This document shows positions 6,992-16,615 of a stretch of DNA of 48,848 nucleotides, one piece after another. Source of the stretch: an uncultured Deferribacterales bacterium (GTDB taxonomy: Bacteria; Chrysiogenota; Deferribacteres; Deferribacterales; Mucispirillaceae); assembly GCA_947853665.1 (NCBI GenBank), contig CANTXF010000064.1:1-48848 (forward strand), read 5' to 3'. Under the pieces are notes generated by a model. The model ran no database searches and was not told the origin of the DNA. It worked only from the letters and a program-made list of their open reading frames with translations. The translations under genes and the position numbers were made by a program. Every line of letters begins with the position of its first letter. Positions within the stretch are counted from its first letter, which is position 1.

Positions 6992-9900
6992 ATGCCCTCC
7001 GATATACAGGAAAAAGAAGAAAAATTCGTCCATCTTCATCTGCATACCCAATATTCGCCTCTGGACGGAGCCATAAAGATAAAAGAGCTTATCCCCCGCC
7101 TTAAAGAGCTGGGGATGAGTTCCTGCGCCATAACGGACCACGGCTCCATGTACGGGATAGTGGACTTTTATAAAAGCTGTAAAGCGGGCGGAATCCACCC
7201 GGTCATAGGCAGCGAGTTTTATATATCTCCCGGAAGCCTCAGCGACAGAAACTACGAAAGGGGGGAGGACTCCAACTATCACCTGGTGCTGCTTGCGGAA
7301 AACAACACCGGGCTGCACAACCTGTATCAGCTTTCCAGCATAGCTTTTCTGGACGGTTTTTACAGAAAGCCCCGGATAGATAAGGAAATACTCGCTAAAT
7401 ATTCGGAAGGAGTCATCGCTCTTTCCGCCTGTCTGGGCGGGGAAATAGCCAGAAAATTCCTAAAGCACGGCTACAAGGCGGCCCTTGAAGCCGCTCTGGA
7501 ATACGACAAAATAATGGGCCGCGGAAACTATTTTCTTGAAATTCAGGAAAACGGCATACCGGAACAGACCATAGTAAACCGCCAGCTCGTATCCATATCC
7601 AGGGAAACGGGAATACCCCTCGTCGCCACCTGCGACTGCCACTATCTGCGCCATGAGGACCATATATCCCATAATATACTTATGCAGGTTCAATACTCTC
7701 AAGGGGCAAATATGGAAAAGAGGGTAAAGCGCGTGCCGCCTCCCCAGCCGGGAGAGGAAAAGCTGGCCGAGCCCGCTCCGGCGCCTTCGGCGGATATATC
7801 CAACTTTATAGCCTCCGACTGCGGCCCGGAAGAAAGCCCCGCGGAAGAAGCCGCATCCCCGGCGGCCAGAAAAAATAAAAAAACGGAATATTCCGACCAG
7901 CTATACGTCAAATCTCCGGAGGAAATAGCCAGGGATTTCGCCTACGCTCCCGAAGCGGTGGAAAATACAGTAAAAATAGCAAGACGCTGCGACGTTTCAA
8001 TAAAATTCGGCGAGCTTCGGCTGCCGAAATACGACGTGCCGGAAGGCTACACCATAGAAACATACTTTACGACCCTGGCCAGAAACGGCCTTAAAAAACG
8101 CCTCGAACGGGTGCCGGAAGAAAAGCACCCCGTATACTGGCAGAGGCTTGAGGAGGAAATAAAGGTAATCACCCTGAAAGGGTTTGACGGATATTTCCTG
8201 ATAGTGTGGGATTTTATAAACTATTCAAGGCGCACGGGCATCCCCGTGGGGCCGGGACGCGGCTCCGGGGCCGGGTCTCTCGTCGCCTATTCTCTTGAAA
8301 TAACAGATATTGACCCTATACGCTTCAACCTGCTGTTCGAGCGTTTCCTTAACCCGGAAAGGGTAAGTATGCCGGATTTCGATATAGATTTCTGCATAAA
8401 CGGCCGGGACGAGGTGATAAAATACGTTACGGAGCGCTACGGCCACGACAGGGTGTGCCAGATAATAACTTTCGGCACCCTCAAGCCCAGAATGGCCGTA
8501 AGGGACGTGGGCAGGGTGTTCAACATACTGCTTGCCGACGTGGACAAAATGGCGAAAGCCATACCGGAAGGCCCGGCAATCACCTCTTTCAAGGTGGCTT
8601 TCGACACGGACCCGTCCCTTATAGACACCTTTAAAAAATATCCTCAGGGCATGGAGCTTCTGGAACACGCCAAAAATATAGAAGGCCTTATAAGAAATAT
8701 CGGCATGCACGCCGCGGGAGTGATAATAGCCGATAAACCCATACTAGAATACGCCCCCCTGTGCCGCGGGCCGAAGGGCGAGGTAATAACCCAGTTTGAA
8801 AAGGGCACCTCGGAAAAAATCGGCCTTATCAAGTTCGACTTTCTCGGCCTTAAAAACCTTACGATAATAGACGACGCCGTAAAGCGCATACGCCGCTCCG
8901 GTTTTCCCGATTTCGACATAAGCGCCGTCCCTCTGGACGACCCGGAGGTTTTCGACCTGCTCCAGCGGGGGGACACGATGGGAGTGTTCCAGCTTGAAAG
9001 CGACGGCATGAAATCCCTTCTGAAAAAACTGCGGCCCACCGTGTTCGAGGACATTATAGCCGTAAACGCCCTCTACCGTCCCGGCCCGATAAACAGCGGA
9101 ATGCTCGACGATTTCGTGGCGAGAAAGCACGGCGAGCAGGAAATCGTTTACGCTCTGCCGGAGCTTGCTGAAATACTGCGGGAAACGTACGGCATAATAG
9201 TATATCAGGAGCAGGTCATGCAGATAGCCTGCGCTCTCGGCGGATACACCCTGGGCTCCGCAGACATACTGCGCAGGGCCATGGGCAAAAAGGATAAAGA
9301 GGAAATGGCCCGCCAGCGGGTAATATTCCTCGAAGGGAACGAAAAAACGAAAAGCGAAAGCGATAAGCTGATACCGGGAGCCAGAGCCATGGGCTTCGAT
9401 ATGGAAAAGGCTTCCGCCGTTTTCGACCTTATGGCCCAGTTTGCCGAATACGGCTTTAATAAAAGCCACTCGGCGGCGTACGCGCTGATAGCCTATCAGA
9501 CGGCTTATATGAAGGTGAAATTCCCGCGCCAGTATATGTCCGCCCTCATATCGGGAGACCTTAACGCCACGGGCGACGTGGTAAAATATATTGCAGAAAG
9601 CGGCAGATTGGGGATAAAGGTGCTCCCGCCGGATATAAATAAAAGCCAGTGCGACTTCCGCACGGAGGGAGAGGGTATCCGTTTCGGCCTGGGAGCCATC
9701 AAAAGCGCGGGTATTGCGGTAATCGACGCTTTTATCAGGGAGCGGGATGAAAACGGCCCTTACAAGAGCATATACGATTTCACAAAACGGGTAGACTATA
9801 AAAACCTTAACAGAAAAGCCGTGGAATCGCTGATAAAGGCCGGAGCTTTCGACTCTTTCGGCAAAAACCGCCGCCAGCTGCTCCAGGTGTTTGACGGCTG

Positions 9901-10729
9901 CCTGGACGAAGGCTATAAAAAATCCAAAATGAAAGAAAAAGGCTTCTTCACTCTGGAAGATTTTATGACGGAGGAGGAGCAGGACAACGAATATTACCCG
10001 GACGTGGAAGAAATGCCCGAAAAAGAGCTTTTAAAAATGGAAAAAGAGGTTCTGGGCTTTTACTTTTCCAGCCATCCTTTAAGGGAAATAAGCGGATTTA
10101 TAGAAAAGATAGGCGTAAGCATAGACAAAATAAGGGCCATGCCGTCGGAATCCGGCGTCGTCGCGGCGGGCATGATCAAGGGCCTGCGCCATTACATAAC
10201 TAAAACAAAAAGGGAAAAAATGGCTTTCGTGACCCTGGAGGACCTGCACGGGGAGATAGACGTCGTAATATTTCCCAAACTTTACGCCGCGGTAGCCCAT
10301 CTTCTTGAGGAAGACAGCATTATAGCCGTGCGCGGCGTGTTCGTAAGGGACGGCGAGGACGAGGAAAAGGTATCCGTCCGGGCGGAAGAAGTGGTGGACC
10401 TGGGCGAAGCCATAGAGCGTTTTACCGCAGGGGTGACCATGCGTTTCGACGTGTCGAAATGCGCTCCCGACAATATGTTCCAGCTGCGCACGGTGCTTGC
10501 AAGGCACAGAGGTTCCCTGCCCGTAAGGGTATCGTTTGAAAGGCCGATGCAGTTCCGCGTAATGCTGAAAATGCCGGAAGATTACAGGATCAGGCCTACG
10601 GCGGATTTCCTTTCGGACGCCATGAGCATACCGGGCTTTATGGAAGCCTTCGCCGTGCCTTTAAGCGAACGGGTATTTGTGGCGGAGGATATGCCCGCAG
10701 ATTTCGACGATATGTCCGAAACCGCTTAA
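6992..10729 (+). CDS. dnaE: DNA polymerase III subunit alpha
   Basis: Replicative polymerase subunit of 1245 residues. The N-terminal PHP domain begins with [13 protein letters not shown] (residues 14-26). The C-family polymerase core holds the catalytic aspartates D464 and D466 in PDFDIDF, followed by the thumb/fingers, a helix-hairpin-helix region, and an OB-fold near residues 1065-1145 ([20 protein letters not shown]). Length is slightly above the usual 1150-1170. Part of this is explained by a Pro/Ala/Glu-rich insertion of roughly 65 residues (about 237-304) inside the PHP domain just before [10 protein letters not shown]. Start chosen at ATG 6992. It lies between the receiver-like ORF and thiD, 15 bases before the latter, so one transcript is likely. 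Confidence 0.96.
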   Translation: MPSDIQEKEEKFVHLHLHTQYSPLDGAIKIKELIPRLKELGMSSCAITDHGSMYGIVDFYKSCKAGGIHPVIGSEFYISPGSLSDRNYERGEDSNYHLVLLAENNTGLHNLYQLSSIAFLDGFYRKPRIDKEILAKYSEGVIALSACLGGEIARKFLKHGYKAALEAALEYDKIMGRGNYFLEIQENGIPEQTIVNRQLVSISRETGIPLVATCDCHYLRHEDHISHNILMQVQYSQGANMEKRVKRVPPPQPGEEKLAEPAPAPSADISNFIASDCGPEESPAEEAASPAARKNKKTEYSDQLYVKSPEEIARDFAYAPEAVENTVKIARRCDVSIKFGELRLPKYDVPEGYTIETYFTTLARNGLKKRLERVPEEKHPVYWQRLEEEIKVITLKGFDGYFLIVWDFINYSRRTGIPVGPGRGSGAGSLVAYSLEITDIDPIRFNLLFERFLNPERVSMPDFDIDFCINGRDEVIKYVTERYGHDRVCQIITFGTLKPRMAVRDVGRVFNILLADVDKMAKAIPEGPAITSFKVAFDTDPSLIDTFKKYPQGMELLEHAKNIEGLIRNIGMHAAGVIIADKPILEYAPLCRGPKGEVITQFEKGTSEKIGLIKFDFLGLKNLTIIDDAVKRIRRSGFPDFDISAVPLDDPEVFDLLQRGDTMGVFQLESDGMKSLLKKLRPTVFEDIIAVNALYRPGPINSGMLDDFVARKHGEQEIVYALPELAEILRETYGIIVYQEQVMQIACALGGYTLGSADILRRAMGKKDKEEMARQRVIFLEGNEKTKSESDKLIPGARAMGFDMEKASAVFDLMAQFAEYGFNKSHSAAYALIAYQTAYMKVKFPRQYMSALISGDLNATGDVVKYIAESGRLGIKVLPPDINKSQCDFRTEGEGIRFGLGAIKSAGIAVIDAFIRERDENGPYKSIYDFTKRVDYKNLNRKAVESLIKAGAFDSFGKNRRQLLQVFDGCLDEGYKKSKMKEKGFFTLEDFMTEEEQDNEYYPDVEEMPEKELLKMEKEVLGFYFSSHPLREISGFIEKIGVSIDKIRAMPSESGVVAAGMIKGLRHYITKTKREKMAFVTLEDLHGEIDVVIFPKLYAAVAHLLEEDSIIAVRGVFVRDGEDEEKVSVRAEEVVDLGEAIERFTAGVTMRFDVSKCAPDNMFQLRTVLARHRGSLPVRVSFERPMQFRVMLKMPEDYRIRPTADFLSDAMSIPGFMEAFAVPLSERVFVAEDMPADFDDMSETA

Positions 10730-10744
10730 GTACCGGGAGATATA

Positions 10745-11542
10745 ATGAAAAAAGTCCTTACCGTAGCCGGCTCCGATTCGGGAGGCTGCGCCGGAATACA
10801 GGCGGATATAAAAACCATGTCCGCCTGCGGGGTGTTCGCCATGAGCGCGATTACGGCCGTCACCTCCCAAAACACCCTGGGAGTCACATATGTGGAGGAG
10901 ATGAGCGGCAGATCCGTGGAAAGCCAGATAGACGCGGTGCTTTCCGATATGGGCGCCGACGCCGTGAAATCCGGTATGCTCTTTTCGGAAAACATAATAA
11001 AAGCCGCGGCTTCCGCTCTGGAGAGGCACAAGGCGGCCAACTACGTGCTGGACCCGGTAATGGTGGCTTCAAGCGGAGCCAGGCTTTTAAAAAGCGACGC
11101 CGTGCGGGCCCTTGTTTCCACGCTCTTTCCGCTGGCCTGCCTCGTAACGCCGAACGTGCCGGAGGCGGAAGTTCTGGCCGGCATAAAGATAACCGGCGGT
11201 AAGGACGCGGAGGAGGCCTGCCGCATCATTAAAAAAACAGGCCCCGGAGCCGTCCTTATAAAAGGCGGGCACTTTAATGGAGAAAGCTCCGACGACATCC
11301 TTTTCGACGGCGAAAACTACCGCGTATACCGGGCCGAAAGGATAGATACGAAAAACACCCACGGCACGGGGTGCACCTACTCCGCCGCCATAGCCTCCTT
11401 CCTCGCCCTGGGCTTCGGCCTTTACGACGCAGTCGGCCGGGCGAAAAAATACGTAAGCGCCGCCATAGAAAGCGGAGCGCACATGAACATAGGAAAAGGA
11501 GCCGGGCCGGTGGACCATTTTTTCGGGGCGCGGGGTTTATAA
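10745..11542 (+). CDS. thiD: Hydroxymethylpyrimidine/phosphomethylpyrimidine kinase
   Basis: Ribokinase-fold enzyme that phosphorylates HMP and HMP-P for thiamine pyrophosphate synthesis. The 265-residue length is typical. It shows the substrate motif [17 protein letters not shown] near the N-terminus, then [17 protein letters not shown] and the anion-hole/catalytic block [12 protein letters not shown] with the catalytic Asp replaced in context by the family's GTGC turn. GGGAGAT lies just before the ATG. No other thiamine genes and no TPP riboswitch are visible nearby; it appears to ride on the dnaE transcript. Its stop TAA overlaps the next ATG by one base. Confidence 0.93.
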   Translation: MKKVLTVAGSDSGGCAGIQADIKTMSACGVFAMSAITAVTSQNTLGVTYVEEMSGRSVESQIDAVLSDMGADAVKSGMLFSENIIKAAASALERHKAANYVLDPVMVASSGARLLKSDAVRALVSTLFPLACLVTPNVPEAEVLAGIKITGGKDAEEACRIIKKTGPGAVLIKGGHFNGESSDDILFDGENYRVYRAERIDTKNTHGTGCTYSAAIASFLALGFGLYDAVGRAKKYVSAAIESGAHMNIGKGAGPVDHFFGARGL

Positions 11543-12273
11543 TGGCTTACGACGTTTACGATTCTTTCGCCTTTTTCTATAACAAATACTGGACGGCGGC
11601 TGCGCCCTTCCTTATGGAAAAGGCTCTGGAGCCCCTGCTTTTTTCCGGCCTGCCGGAAGGCGCGGAAATACTGGATATATGCTGCGGCACCGGCAACAAC
11701 GCGGCCATGATGGCAAAAAGGGGATACAAGGTAACGGGAGCGGACGGCTCAAGGGCCATGCTTTCCTACGCCGCGGCGAACGCGCCGGAAGCGGAGCTTA
11801 TAGAGGCCGACGCAAGGGAAATAGACCTGGGCAGACAGTTCGACGCGGTAACGTGCCTTTTCGACAGCATAAACCATATAACCCGGCCTGACGACGTGAT
11901 AAAGGCCTTCGGACGCGCCCACGCCCATTTAAAGGACAACGGCCTGTTCGTTTTCGACGTTAATTCGGAGCGGGCTTCCGCGGAAGCCGGGGAAAGGGAC
12001 TTTTCCGCGGCGGACGAAAGGGACGCCATAATATCCTCCGCCGGGTACGATAAAAAAAGCCGCCTTACCTCCTACCATCTGACGATGTTCATGCTGGAAG
12101 AGGGAACCTGGAAGCGAAACGACCTGACGATAGAAGAAAAATACTACACGGAGCAGGAGCTTGTATCCATGCTCCATTTATCGGGATTTTCCGGCGTGCG
12201 GGTGTCGGAAGGCTGGGAAGATCTGGAAATAGAAAGTTTTGAAGGCCGCATATTTTTTACGGCGTGGAAATAA
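11542..12273 (+). CDS. Class I SAM-dependent methyltransferase
   Basis: A 243-residue cytosolic methyltransferase of the Rossmann-fold class I type. Motif I is ILDICCGTGNNAA (residues 43-55), followed by the acidic motif II at VTGADGS and motif post-I around EADAREI. FDAVTCLFDSINHI forms motif IV. The C-terminal part (EKYYTEQELVSMLHLSGFSGV) matches the small-molecule methyltransferase family that ends in a strand pair. The substrate cannot be told from sequence. The ATG at 11542 shares a base with the thiD stop (TAATG), so translation is probably coupled. A longer upstream frame exists but would run deep into thiD. Confidence 0.85.
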   Translation: MAYDVYDSFAFFYNKYWTAAAPFLMEKALEPLLFSGLPEGAEILDICCGTGNNAAMMAKRGYKVTGADGSRAMLSYAAANAPEAELIEADAREIDLGRQFDAVTCLFDSINHITRPDDVIKAFGRAHAHLKDNGLFVFDVNSERASAEAGERDFSAADERDAIISSAGYDKKSRLTSYHLTMFMLEEGTWKRNDLTIEEKYYTEQELVSMLHLSGFSGVRVSEGWEDLEIESFEGRIFFTAWK

Positions 12274-12287
12274 CCCCGGAGCAAGTT

Positions 12288-13673
12288 ATGAAAGTAAAAA
12301 TACCGTTCCTGACGCTTTTTTTTATAATAATTTCCATATACTCCCGCGCGGATACCGGCGCTCTTACCGGCATAGGATACGGAGCCACCGAGGACGAAGC
12401 TAAAAAAGAAGCCCTGGCCGACCTTTCATCCGCCGTAAAAGTGCGGGTATATTCCAAATACGAACAGCAGACGGCGGTAAAAAACGGCGGCGAAGCGTCC
12501 GTGGAATCTTCCAGATTTACCCGCCTGATATCGGATGTGCCCTTTATCAGCCCCGACGTATCGTATTTTAAGGAAAACGGCTCTATAAAGGCCGTTGCCG
12601 TCATAAACAACCCGGAAAGCTACGCGGCTAAGGCTAAAGAACTTTCCGGCAAAATAGACGCTCTTACCGATTTTCCGGAAAACGCCGGGAGAGACCTTAT
12701 ATACCGCCAGCTTGAAGCCGCCGCTCCTCTTTACGGCGAATACGAGGGCTACGAGACCGTTCTGACGGTTCTTGGAATTTCCGATTACGCCAGGCCGAAA
12801 ATATCCGGCTCTCAGGCAAGAGCCATGCTGCTTGATATGCAGAGCGCTCCGCCGAGCCTCGAAATTGCGGCGGAAATACTGACCGGGCCCATGAAGGGCA
12901 GACCAAACGTGTACGTTTCCGCGCCGCTGACTCCCGGCAACGACGAAGTAACGCCTTTCGCAGCTTTTTTCAGGGATATGCTTTCGGCCAAGCTGAAAGC
13001 CAATAAAAACAAGGACGCGGCCGATTATAACATGGCCTGCTCCTACACCGGTTCGGGAGGCGACGTGATAATGTCCTGCTCCCTGCTTTCCGGCGGCAGC
13101 GCCGTCGTGGCCTCCTCCATCGTAAAAATACCCGGGCACCTTCTTAAAGGCTCCGTGATACAGCCCTCCAGCAGCGACCTTATGGCCGTTATAAACGGGT
13201 ACGACAACACCGCCTCGTCCTTAAGGGCTTCCGTAAAAATATCTGCCGACGGCGACCCGTCCATGCTGAAAAGGGGAGACAGGATAACCCTGCTCGTTAA
13301 GGCCAACAAGCCGTCGTATATTTATATAGTGTGCTACACGAGAACGGCGGAGGCCGAAACGGCCAACGTTCTCCTGCTGGGCATAAACGGGGCCTTTATA
13401 CTGCCCGTAAAGGAAGATCAGGCGGATAAATGGATAAGTCTGGGGCAGTTTACGGTAAACAGTATGCCCGGCTCTGAAACACTGCAGGTTTTCGCCCTGG
13501 AAAACCCGCCGACAGCGTCAAAAATACTGCCGGATTACGCGGTGGATAATTTCGGGCCCCTTAAAGCAAGGCCTGAAAGGGTAGCGGAAGATTTTATGTA
13601 CCTTTTTTCAAGGCAGAAGGGCGAAAAATCCATATCCACGCTTACATATACCATAATAGGCGGGAAAGAATGA
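12288..13673 (+). CDS. Exported LPP20/DUF4384-like protein
   Basis: A 461-residue predicted exported protein. Residues 1-21 form a signal peptide (MKVKIPFLTLFFIIISIYSRA). Residues about 25-115 resemble the LPP20-like fold, with GIGYGATEDEAKKEALADLSS and a following AVINNPESY block. Towards the C-terminus, GDRITLLVKANKPSYIYIVCY and the later FTVNSMPGSETLQVFALE fit DUF4384, a domain of unknown function seen in envelope proteins. The ATG at 12288 is chosen because CCGGAG lies seven bases upstream and it places the signal peptide at the N-terminus; an in-frame GTG at 12264 is possible. It overlaps the WD40 gene by four bases. Function is unknown; an envelope role is inferred from export. Confidence 0.78.
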   Translation: MKVKIPFLTLFFIIISIYSRADTGALTGIGYGATEDEAKKEALADLSSAVKVRVYSKYEQQTAVKNGGEASVESSRFTRLISDVPFISPDVSYFKENGSIKAVAVINNPESYAAKAKELSGKIDALTDFPENAGRDLIYRQLEAAAPLYGEYEGYETVLTVLGISDYARPKISGSQARAMLLDMQSAPPSLEIAAEILTGPMKGRPNVYVSAPLTPGNDEVTPFAAFFRDMLSAKLKANKNKDAADYNMACSYTGSGGDVIMSCSLLSGGSAVVASSIVKIPGHLLKGSVIQPSSSDLMAVINGYDNTASSLRASVKISADGDPSMLKRGDRITLLVKANKPSYIYIVCYTRTAEAETANVLLLGINGAFILPVKEDQADKWISLGQFTVNSMPGSETLQVFALENPPTASKILPDYAVDNFGPLKARPERVAEDFMYLFSRQKGEKSISTLTYTIIGGKE

Positions 13674-14863
13674 AAAAACTCCTTATTATTGCCGTACTGC
13701 TGCCGTTTTTTTTACAGAAGGCGGACGCGGCCACTTTAGTGGATACGGACGGCTCTTACGCCGTTACGGCCCTGGCCGTTTCCGGCAATGATCTGGTAAT
13801 GGGACATTTTGACGGGAAAATAAGGATTTTCGACCCGTTTACATCTAAACTCGTCCGCGAGCTGGCGGGCCATACAAAGCCTGTAAACTCCATTTCCGCC
13901 GACCTTTTCGGCAGGTTTATACTTTCCTCCTCTCAGGACGGCAGCCTTATATTCTGGAACGCGGAAAACGGGCAGGCCATAAAACGTATATCCAGGCCGG
14001 GCATGGCTTTCGGGGCCTGCGCCCTCGCTCCCTCCGGCAAATACGCCCTGGCGGCCTTCGCCTCCACCGTTTATGTGTGGGATACTTCCACCTGGGAAAA
14101 CGTGGCGATATGGGAGAAGATAGACGGCGGGGTCATCAGCATATCCGTGGACGAAAAGGGAGAAAAAGCGGCTCTGGGCGGCAGGGACGGAAAAATAAAC
14201 ATATATTCCCTGCCTTCCGGAGACCTTATAAAAACCCTGAAAGCCGGCGGCGGCGTGGTTTCCTCCACGGCCTTCGCTCCCGATTCCGGCCTGCTTATTT
14301 CAGGCGGATACGATAAAACGGCCCGAGTGTGGGACACGGATAAGGGAGCGGTTATAAAGGAATTCTCCGGCCATACGGACACTGTAAGAGCAGTCGCCGC
14401 GGCGGCCGGCGGCAAAAATTTCGCCACGGCCGGGGACGACGGCAGCGTGGCCATGTGGAGCATAACGGGAGAATCCTCAAGCTACGCGCCCGCCGGGTCC
14501 CTTCCGGCCTCGGCCCTGGCTCTGGACCCGGCCATGCGTTTCATCGCGGCGGGAAGAGGAGCCCCTTTTCAGGATAACAAATACGTTACCCTGTGGTTTC
14601 CGTCGGACAGGCGGCAGTCGAGAAACATATACGTTTTCTCCGACGCTCTGGTCGTTCTCTCGCCTTTAGGCTATGTGGACGGCTCCGGAAGCTTCGCCGG
14701 GTACGTTTCCGTTTATGAAAACGGCAGACGGTACGCCCTTTCCCAGGCGGCGTCGAAATATAACAGGCCGGAAAGGCTCAAAATGCCTGAAACAAAAGCG
14801 TATCTGCCGAAAAATATAAAGCCTGCCGGGATAAAAAGCAGGAAAACAGGAGGAACATCTTGA
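13670..14863 (+). CDS. Exported WD40-repeat beta-propeller protein
   Basis: A 397-residue protein with a clear signal peptide (residues 1-20, ending ADA) and then repeated WD40 blades. Examples are GHFDGKIRIFDP, GHTKPVNSIS with SQDGSLIFWN, GGRDGKINIYS, GGYDKTARVWD, GHTDTVRAVA with GDDGSVAMWS. Five or six blades are easy to see, and a seventh may be formed by the C-terminal segment. The last 70 residues are basic and depart from the repeat. It presumably acts as a periplasmic protein-binding scaffold. Overlaps of four bases with the genes on both sides tie it to the DUF4384-like protein and the TIGR04076 protein. Its partners are not known. Confidence 0.85.
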   Translation: MKKLLIIAVLLPFFLQKADAATLVDTDGSYAVTALAVSGNDLVMGHFDGKIRIFDPFTSKLVRELAGHTKPVNSISADLFGRFILSSSQDGSLIFWNAENGQAIKRISRPGMAFGACALAPSGKYALAAFASTVYVWDTSTWENVAIWEKIDGGVISISVDEKGEKAALGGRDGKINIYSLPSGDLIKTLKAGGGVVSSTAFAPDSGLLISGGYDKTARVWDTDKGAVIKEFSGHTDTVRAVAAAAGGKNFATAGDDGSVAMWSITGESSSYAPAGSLPASALALDPAMRFIAAGRGAPFQDNKYVTLWFPSDRRQSRNIYVFSDALVVLSPLGYVDGSGSFAGYVSVYENGRRYALSQAASKYNRPERLKMPETKAYLPKNIKPAGIKSRKTGGTS

Positions 14864-15204
14864 AAAAGGTAAAAATAACCGTGCTTAAAACCACCCTCGA
14901 TAAGGAGCTGGCCGAGCAGTACGGGGCGCCCGGCCTTAAAGCCTGCCCCATGCTGAAAGAAGGGCAAACCTTTCTGGCCGATTACGCCAAACCCGAAGGC
15001 CTGTGCGACGAAGCGTGGAAAGCCATATATCAATACGCTTTCGCTCTGGCTCACGGAGCGGAAAAAGGCCTTTTTTATTATGGGGACTGGATAAGAAAGC
15101 CGGGCGTGGCGATATGCAGCTGCAACGACGGATTAAGGCCCGTCATATTTAAGCTGGAAGCCACGGATGAAGATTCCGTAATGGATTATTCTCCGGTAAG
15201 GTAA
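14860..15204 (+). CDS. TIGR04076 family small cysteine protein
   Basis: A 114-residue cytosolic protein matching the TIGR04076 family by its order of motifs: MKKVKITVLK, a CP pair at 29-30, GLCDEAW with C49, and the C-terminal C-x-C then DGLRPVIFKLE (C86, C88). The four conserved Cys suggest metal or redox chemistry, but the family has no assigned function. The start is TTG at 14860, supported by a perfect AGGAGGA at 14848-14854 and a four-base overlap with the WD40 gene stop. It is the last gene of the dnaE-thiD-led run. Confidence 0.82.
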   Translation: MKKVKITVLKTTLDKELAEQYGAPGLKACPMLKEGQTFLADYAKPEGLCDEAWKAIYQYAFALAHGAEKGLFYYGDWIRKPGVAICSCNDGLRPVIFKLEATDEDSVMDYSPVR

Positions 15205-15284
15205 CTGAAAAAATGCCCGCGCAAAACCGGGCCGGACGGCCTGACGCGCGCGCTGAACCGGAGCTTAGGCCGCCTGAAAAAGCG

Positions 15285-15308
15285 AAGCGGGAAAAGACCT
15301 TCCCGCTT
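15285..15308 (-). terminator. Hairpin terminator downstream of rpmB
   Basis: A 9-bp inverted repeat (aagcgggaa at 15285-15293 and ttcccgctt at 15300-15308) lies two bases after the rpmB stop. On the minus strand the stem is followed by CGCTTTTT. On the plus strand seven T residues follow after a gap, so it may also stop the TIGR04076 transcript. Confidence 0.65.
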
Positions 15309-15310
15309 TC

Positions 15311-15502
15311 CTAGGCTTTTTTTACTTTGCCCGCCTTAAGACATTTGGTGCATACTTTTTTCCTGACGACGCTTCCGTCGGTATCGAGAACGCGCATCTG
15401 GTGTATGTTGGGGTAGAATACCCTTTTCGTAACGTTATGGGCGTGGCTTATAAGGTTACCGCTCATGGGCCCCTTGCCGCAGATTTCGCAACGCTTGGAC
15501 AT
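15311..15502 (-). CDS. rpmB: 50S ribosomal protein L28
   Basis: Large-subunit ribosomal protein L28, 63 residues. It is the zinc-ribbon (C+) form: C5 and C8 in CEIC near the start and C51 and C54 in CTKC near the end. MSGNLISHAHNVTKRVFYPN is the typical L28 core. The frame is open ten codons further upstream, but the ATG at 15502 has GGAGG seven bases before it and gives the normal N-terminus MSKRCE. It is a single-gene transcript with its own promoter and terminator, divergent from the DUF1858 gene. Confidence 0.95.
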   Translation of the reverse strand: MSKRCEICGKGPMSGNLISHAHNVTKRVFYPNIHQMRVLDTDGSVVRKKVCTKCLKAGKVKKA

Positions 15503-15533
15503 ATCTATTCCTCCTTGCATTTCAAAGCTCAAA

Positions 15534-15563
15534 ATGATAGCCTAATTCAGACAGAAATATCAA
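15534..15563 (-). promoter_or_regulatory. Sigma70-type promoter of rpmB
   Basis: Read on the minus strand: TTGATA (15563-15558), an 18-base spacer, then TATCAT (15539-15534). Each hexamer matches consensus at five of six positions. The predicted transcript starts near 15527 and leaves a leader of about 25 bases holding the GGAGG site. Confidence 0.55.
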
Positions 15564-15584
15564 GTATTATTTTGCAGGTGGCCG

Positions 15585-15779
15585 ATGATTATTACCAAAG
15601 ATTCGATCATTGCCGATGTGCTCAAATCGGTTCCCGGTTCCGTCGATATTTTCGATAAGCATAAAATGGGCTGTTTCAGCTGCATGGGAGTCCAGAAGGA
15701 ATCCCTGGAAAAGGGCTGCCTTATGCACGGCATAGACGTAAACGAGCTTATAAAGGAACTGCAGAAAATAGCCGGGTAA
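15585..15779 (+). CDS. DUF1858 redox-disulfide domain protein
   Basis: A 64-residue stand-alone DUF1858 domain (the family called hybrid-cluster-protein-associated redox disulfide domain). The pattern MIITKDSIIADVLK, then DIFDKHKMGCFSC (C30, C33), then a third Cys (C45) before MHGIDVNELIKEL is diagnostic. The CxxC is proposed to be redox active or metal binding; the precise role is unknown. AGGTGG lies just upstream of the ATG. It is divergent from rpmB and 86 bases ahead of trmB. Confidence 0.85.
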   Translation: MIITKDSIIADVLKSVPGSVDIFDKHKMGCFSCMGVQKESLEKGCLMHGIDVNELIKELQKIAG

Positions 15780-15865
15780 TTTTTTAAGGATATTTCAAAG
15801 CCCGGCGCGGGATGGGCGAAACCGCCCGGAGCTGGGCTTCTACGCGGTATTTTTAAGGAAAGACG

Positions 15866-16606
15866 ATGGAAGAATGCGTTACCGCAAAAAAACCGCCCGT
15901 GCTTATGACATGGTGGCAGGGCGGCGAAAGATACGCGGATAATATTTCGGAAAACGGCAAAGAGCTTCTTTTCCCTTTCGAAGGGCCCGCCCTTTACGGC
16001 GCGCCTTTGTGGGAGCAGCTGGAGCCGGACGTAAAGCTGAAGCAGGTCGACTTCGGCGTTTTTTTTGATAAAAAGCGGCCCCTTAATTTTGAAATAGGCA
16101 TGGGCAACGGCGAATTTATCGTAAAATACGCCGCCGGCACGCCGGATGAAAACTGGCTTGGGGTGGAGGTATTCAGAAAGGTTTTCGCCAAGGCCGAAAG
16201 CCGCGCCGTGAGAAGCGGCCTTAAAAATATCAGAATGATACAGTTCGACGCGGCCCTTATACTGCGCCTTATTCCTGACGGAACGCTCAATTCCGTTTAC
16301 GTCAATTTCCCCGACCCCTGGCCCAAATCGGGGCATAAGCGCCGCAGGCTCCTGAAAACGCACTTTATTAACCTTATGGCCTCGAAACTGCGCCCCGGCG
16401 GGATTCTGCAAATGGTTACAGACCACGACGACTACGCCGAAGAAATATGCGAAAACCTGAAAGGTGCAGAAGGCATAAAATCACTTTTCGGAAGCCCTTA
16501 CAGCAGAGATACGGAAAACTGTTTCCACACTAAATATTACAGAAAATTCGCCGAAAAAGCCGGGGCTTATTTTTTCCGCTATGAAAAAATAAGCGGCGCG
16601 GATTAA
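15866..16606 (+). CDS. trmB: tRNA (guanine-N7-)-methyltransferase
   Basis: Makes m7G46 in the variable loop of tRNA using SAM. The 246-residue protein carries the SAM motif FEIGMGNGEF, then GVEVFRK, and the family signature VNFPDPWPKSGHKRRRL with the catalytic region, followed by MVTDHDDYAE. An N-terminal extension of about 55 residues precedes the usual start of homology, so the protein is a little longer than the E. coli enzyme. AAGGA lies before the ATG. It is nine bases ahead of the NfeD-type gene, suggesting co-transcription. Confidence 0.93.
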   Translation: MEECVTAKKPPVLMTWWQGGERYADNISENGKELLFPFEGPALYGAPLWEQLEPDVKLKQVDFGVFFDKKRPLNFEIGMGNGEFIVKYAAGTPDENWLGVEVFRKVFAKAESRAVRSGLKNIRMIQFDAALILRLIPDGTLNSVYVNFPDPWPKSGHKRRRLLKTHFINLMASKLRPGGILQMVTDHDDYAEEICENLKGAEGIKSLFGSPYSRDTENCFHTKYYRKFAEKAGAYFFRYEKISGAD

Positions 16607-16615
16607 GGAAAAACT

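Noticed and set aside
10730-10744. TPP riboswitch before thiD
   Set aside because: Only 15 bases separate dnaE and thiD, far too short for a THI box.
12264-12287. GTG start at 12264 for the DUF4384-like protein
   Set aside because: It would put eight polar residues before the signal peptide and overlaps the methyltransferase stop. ATG 12288 has a good CCGGAG site.
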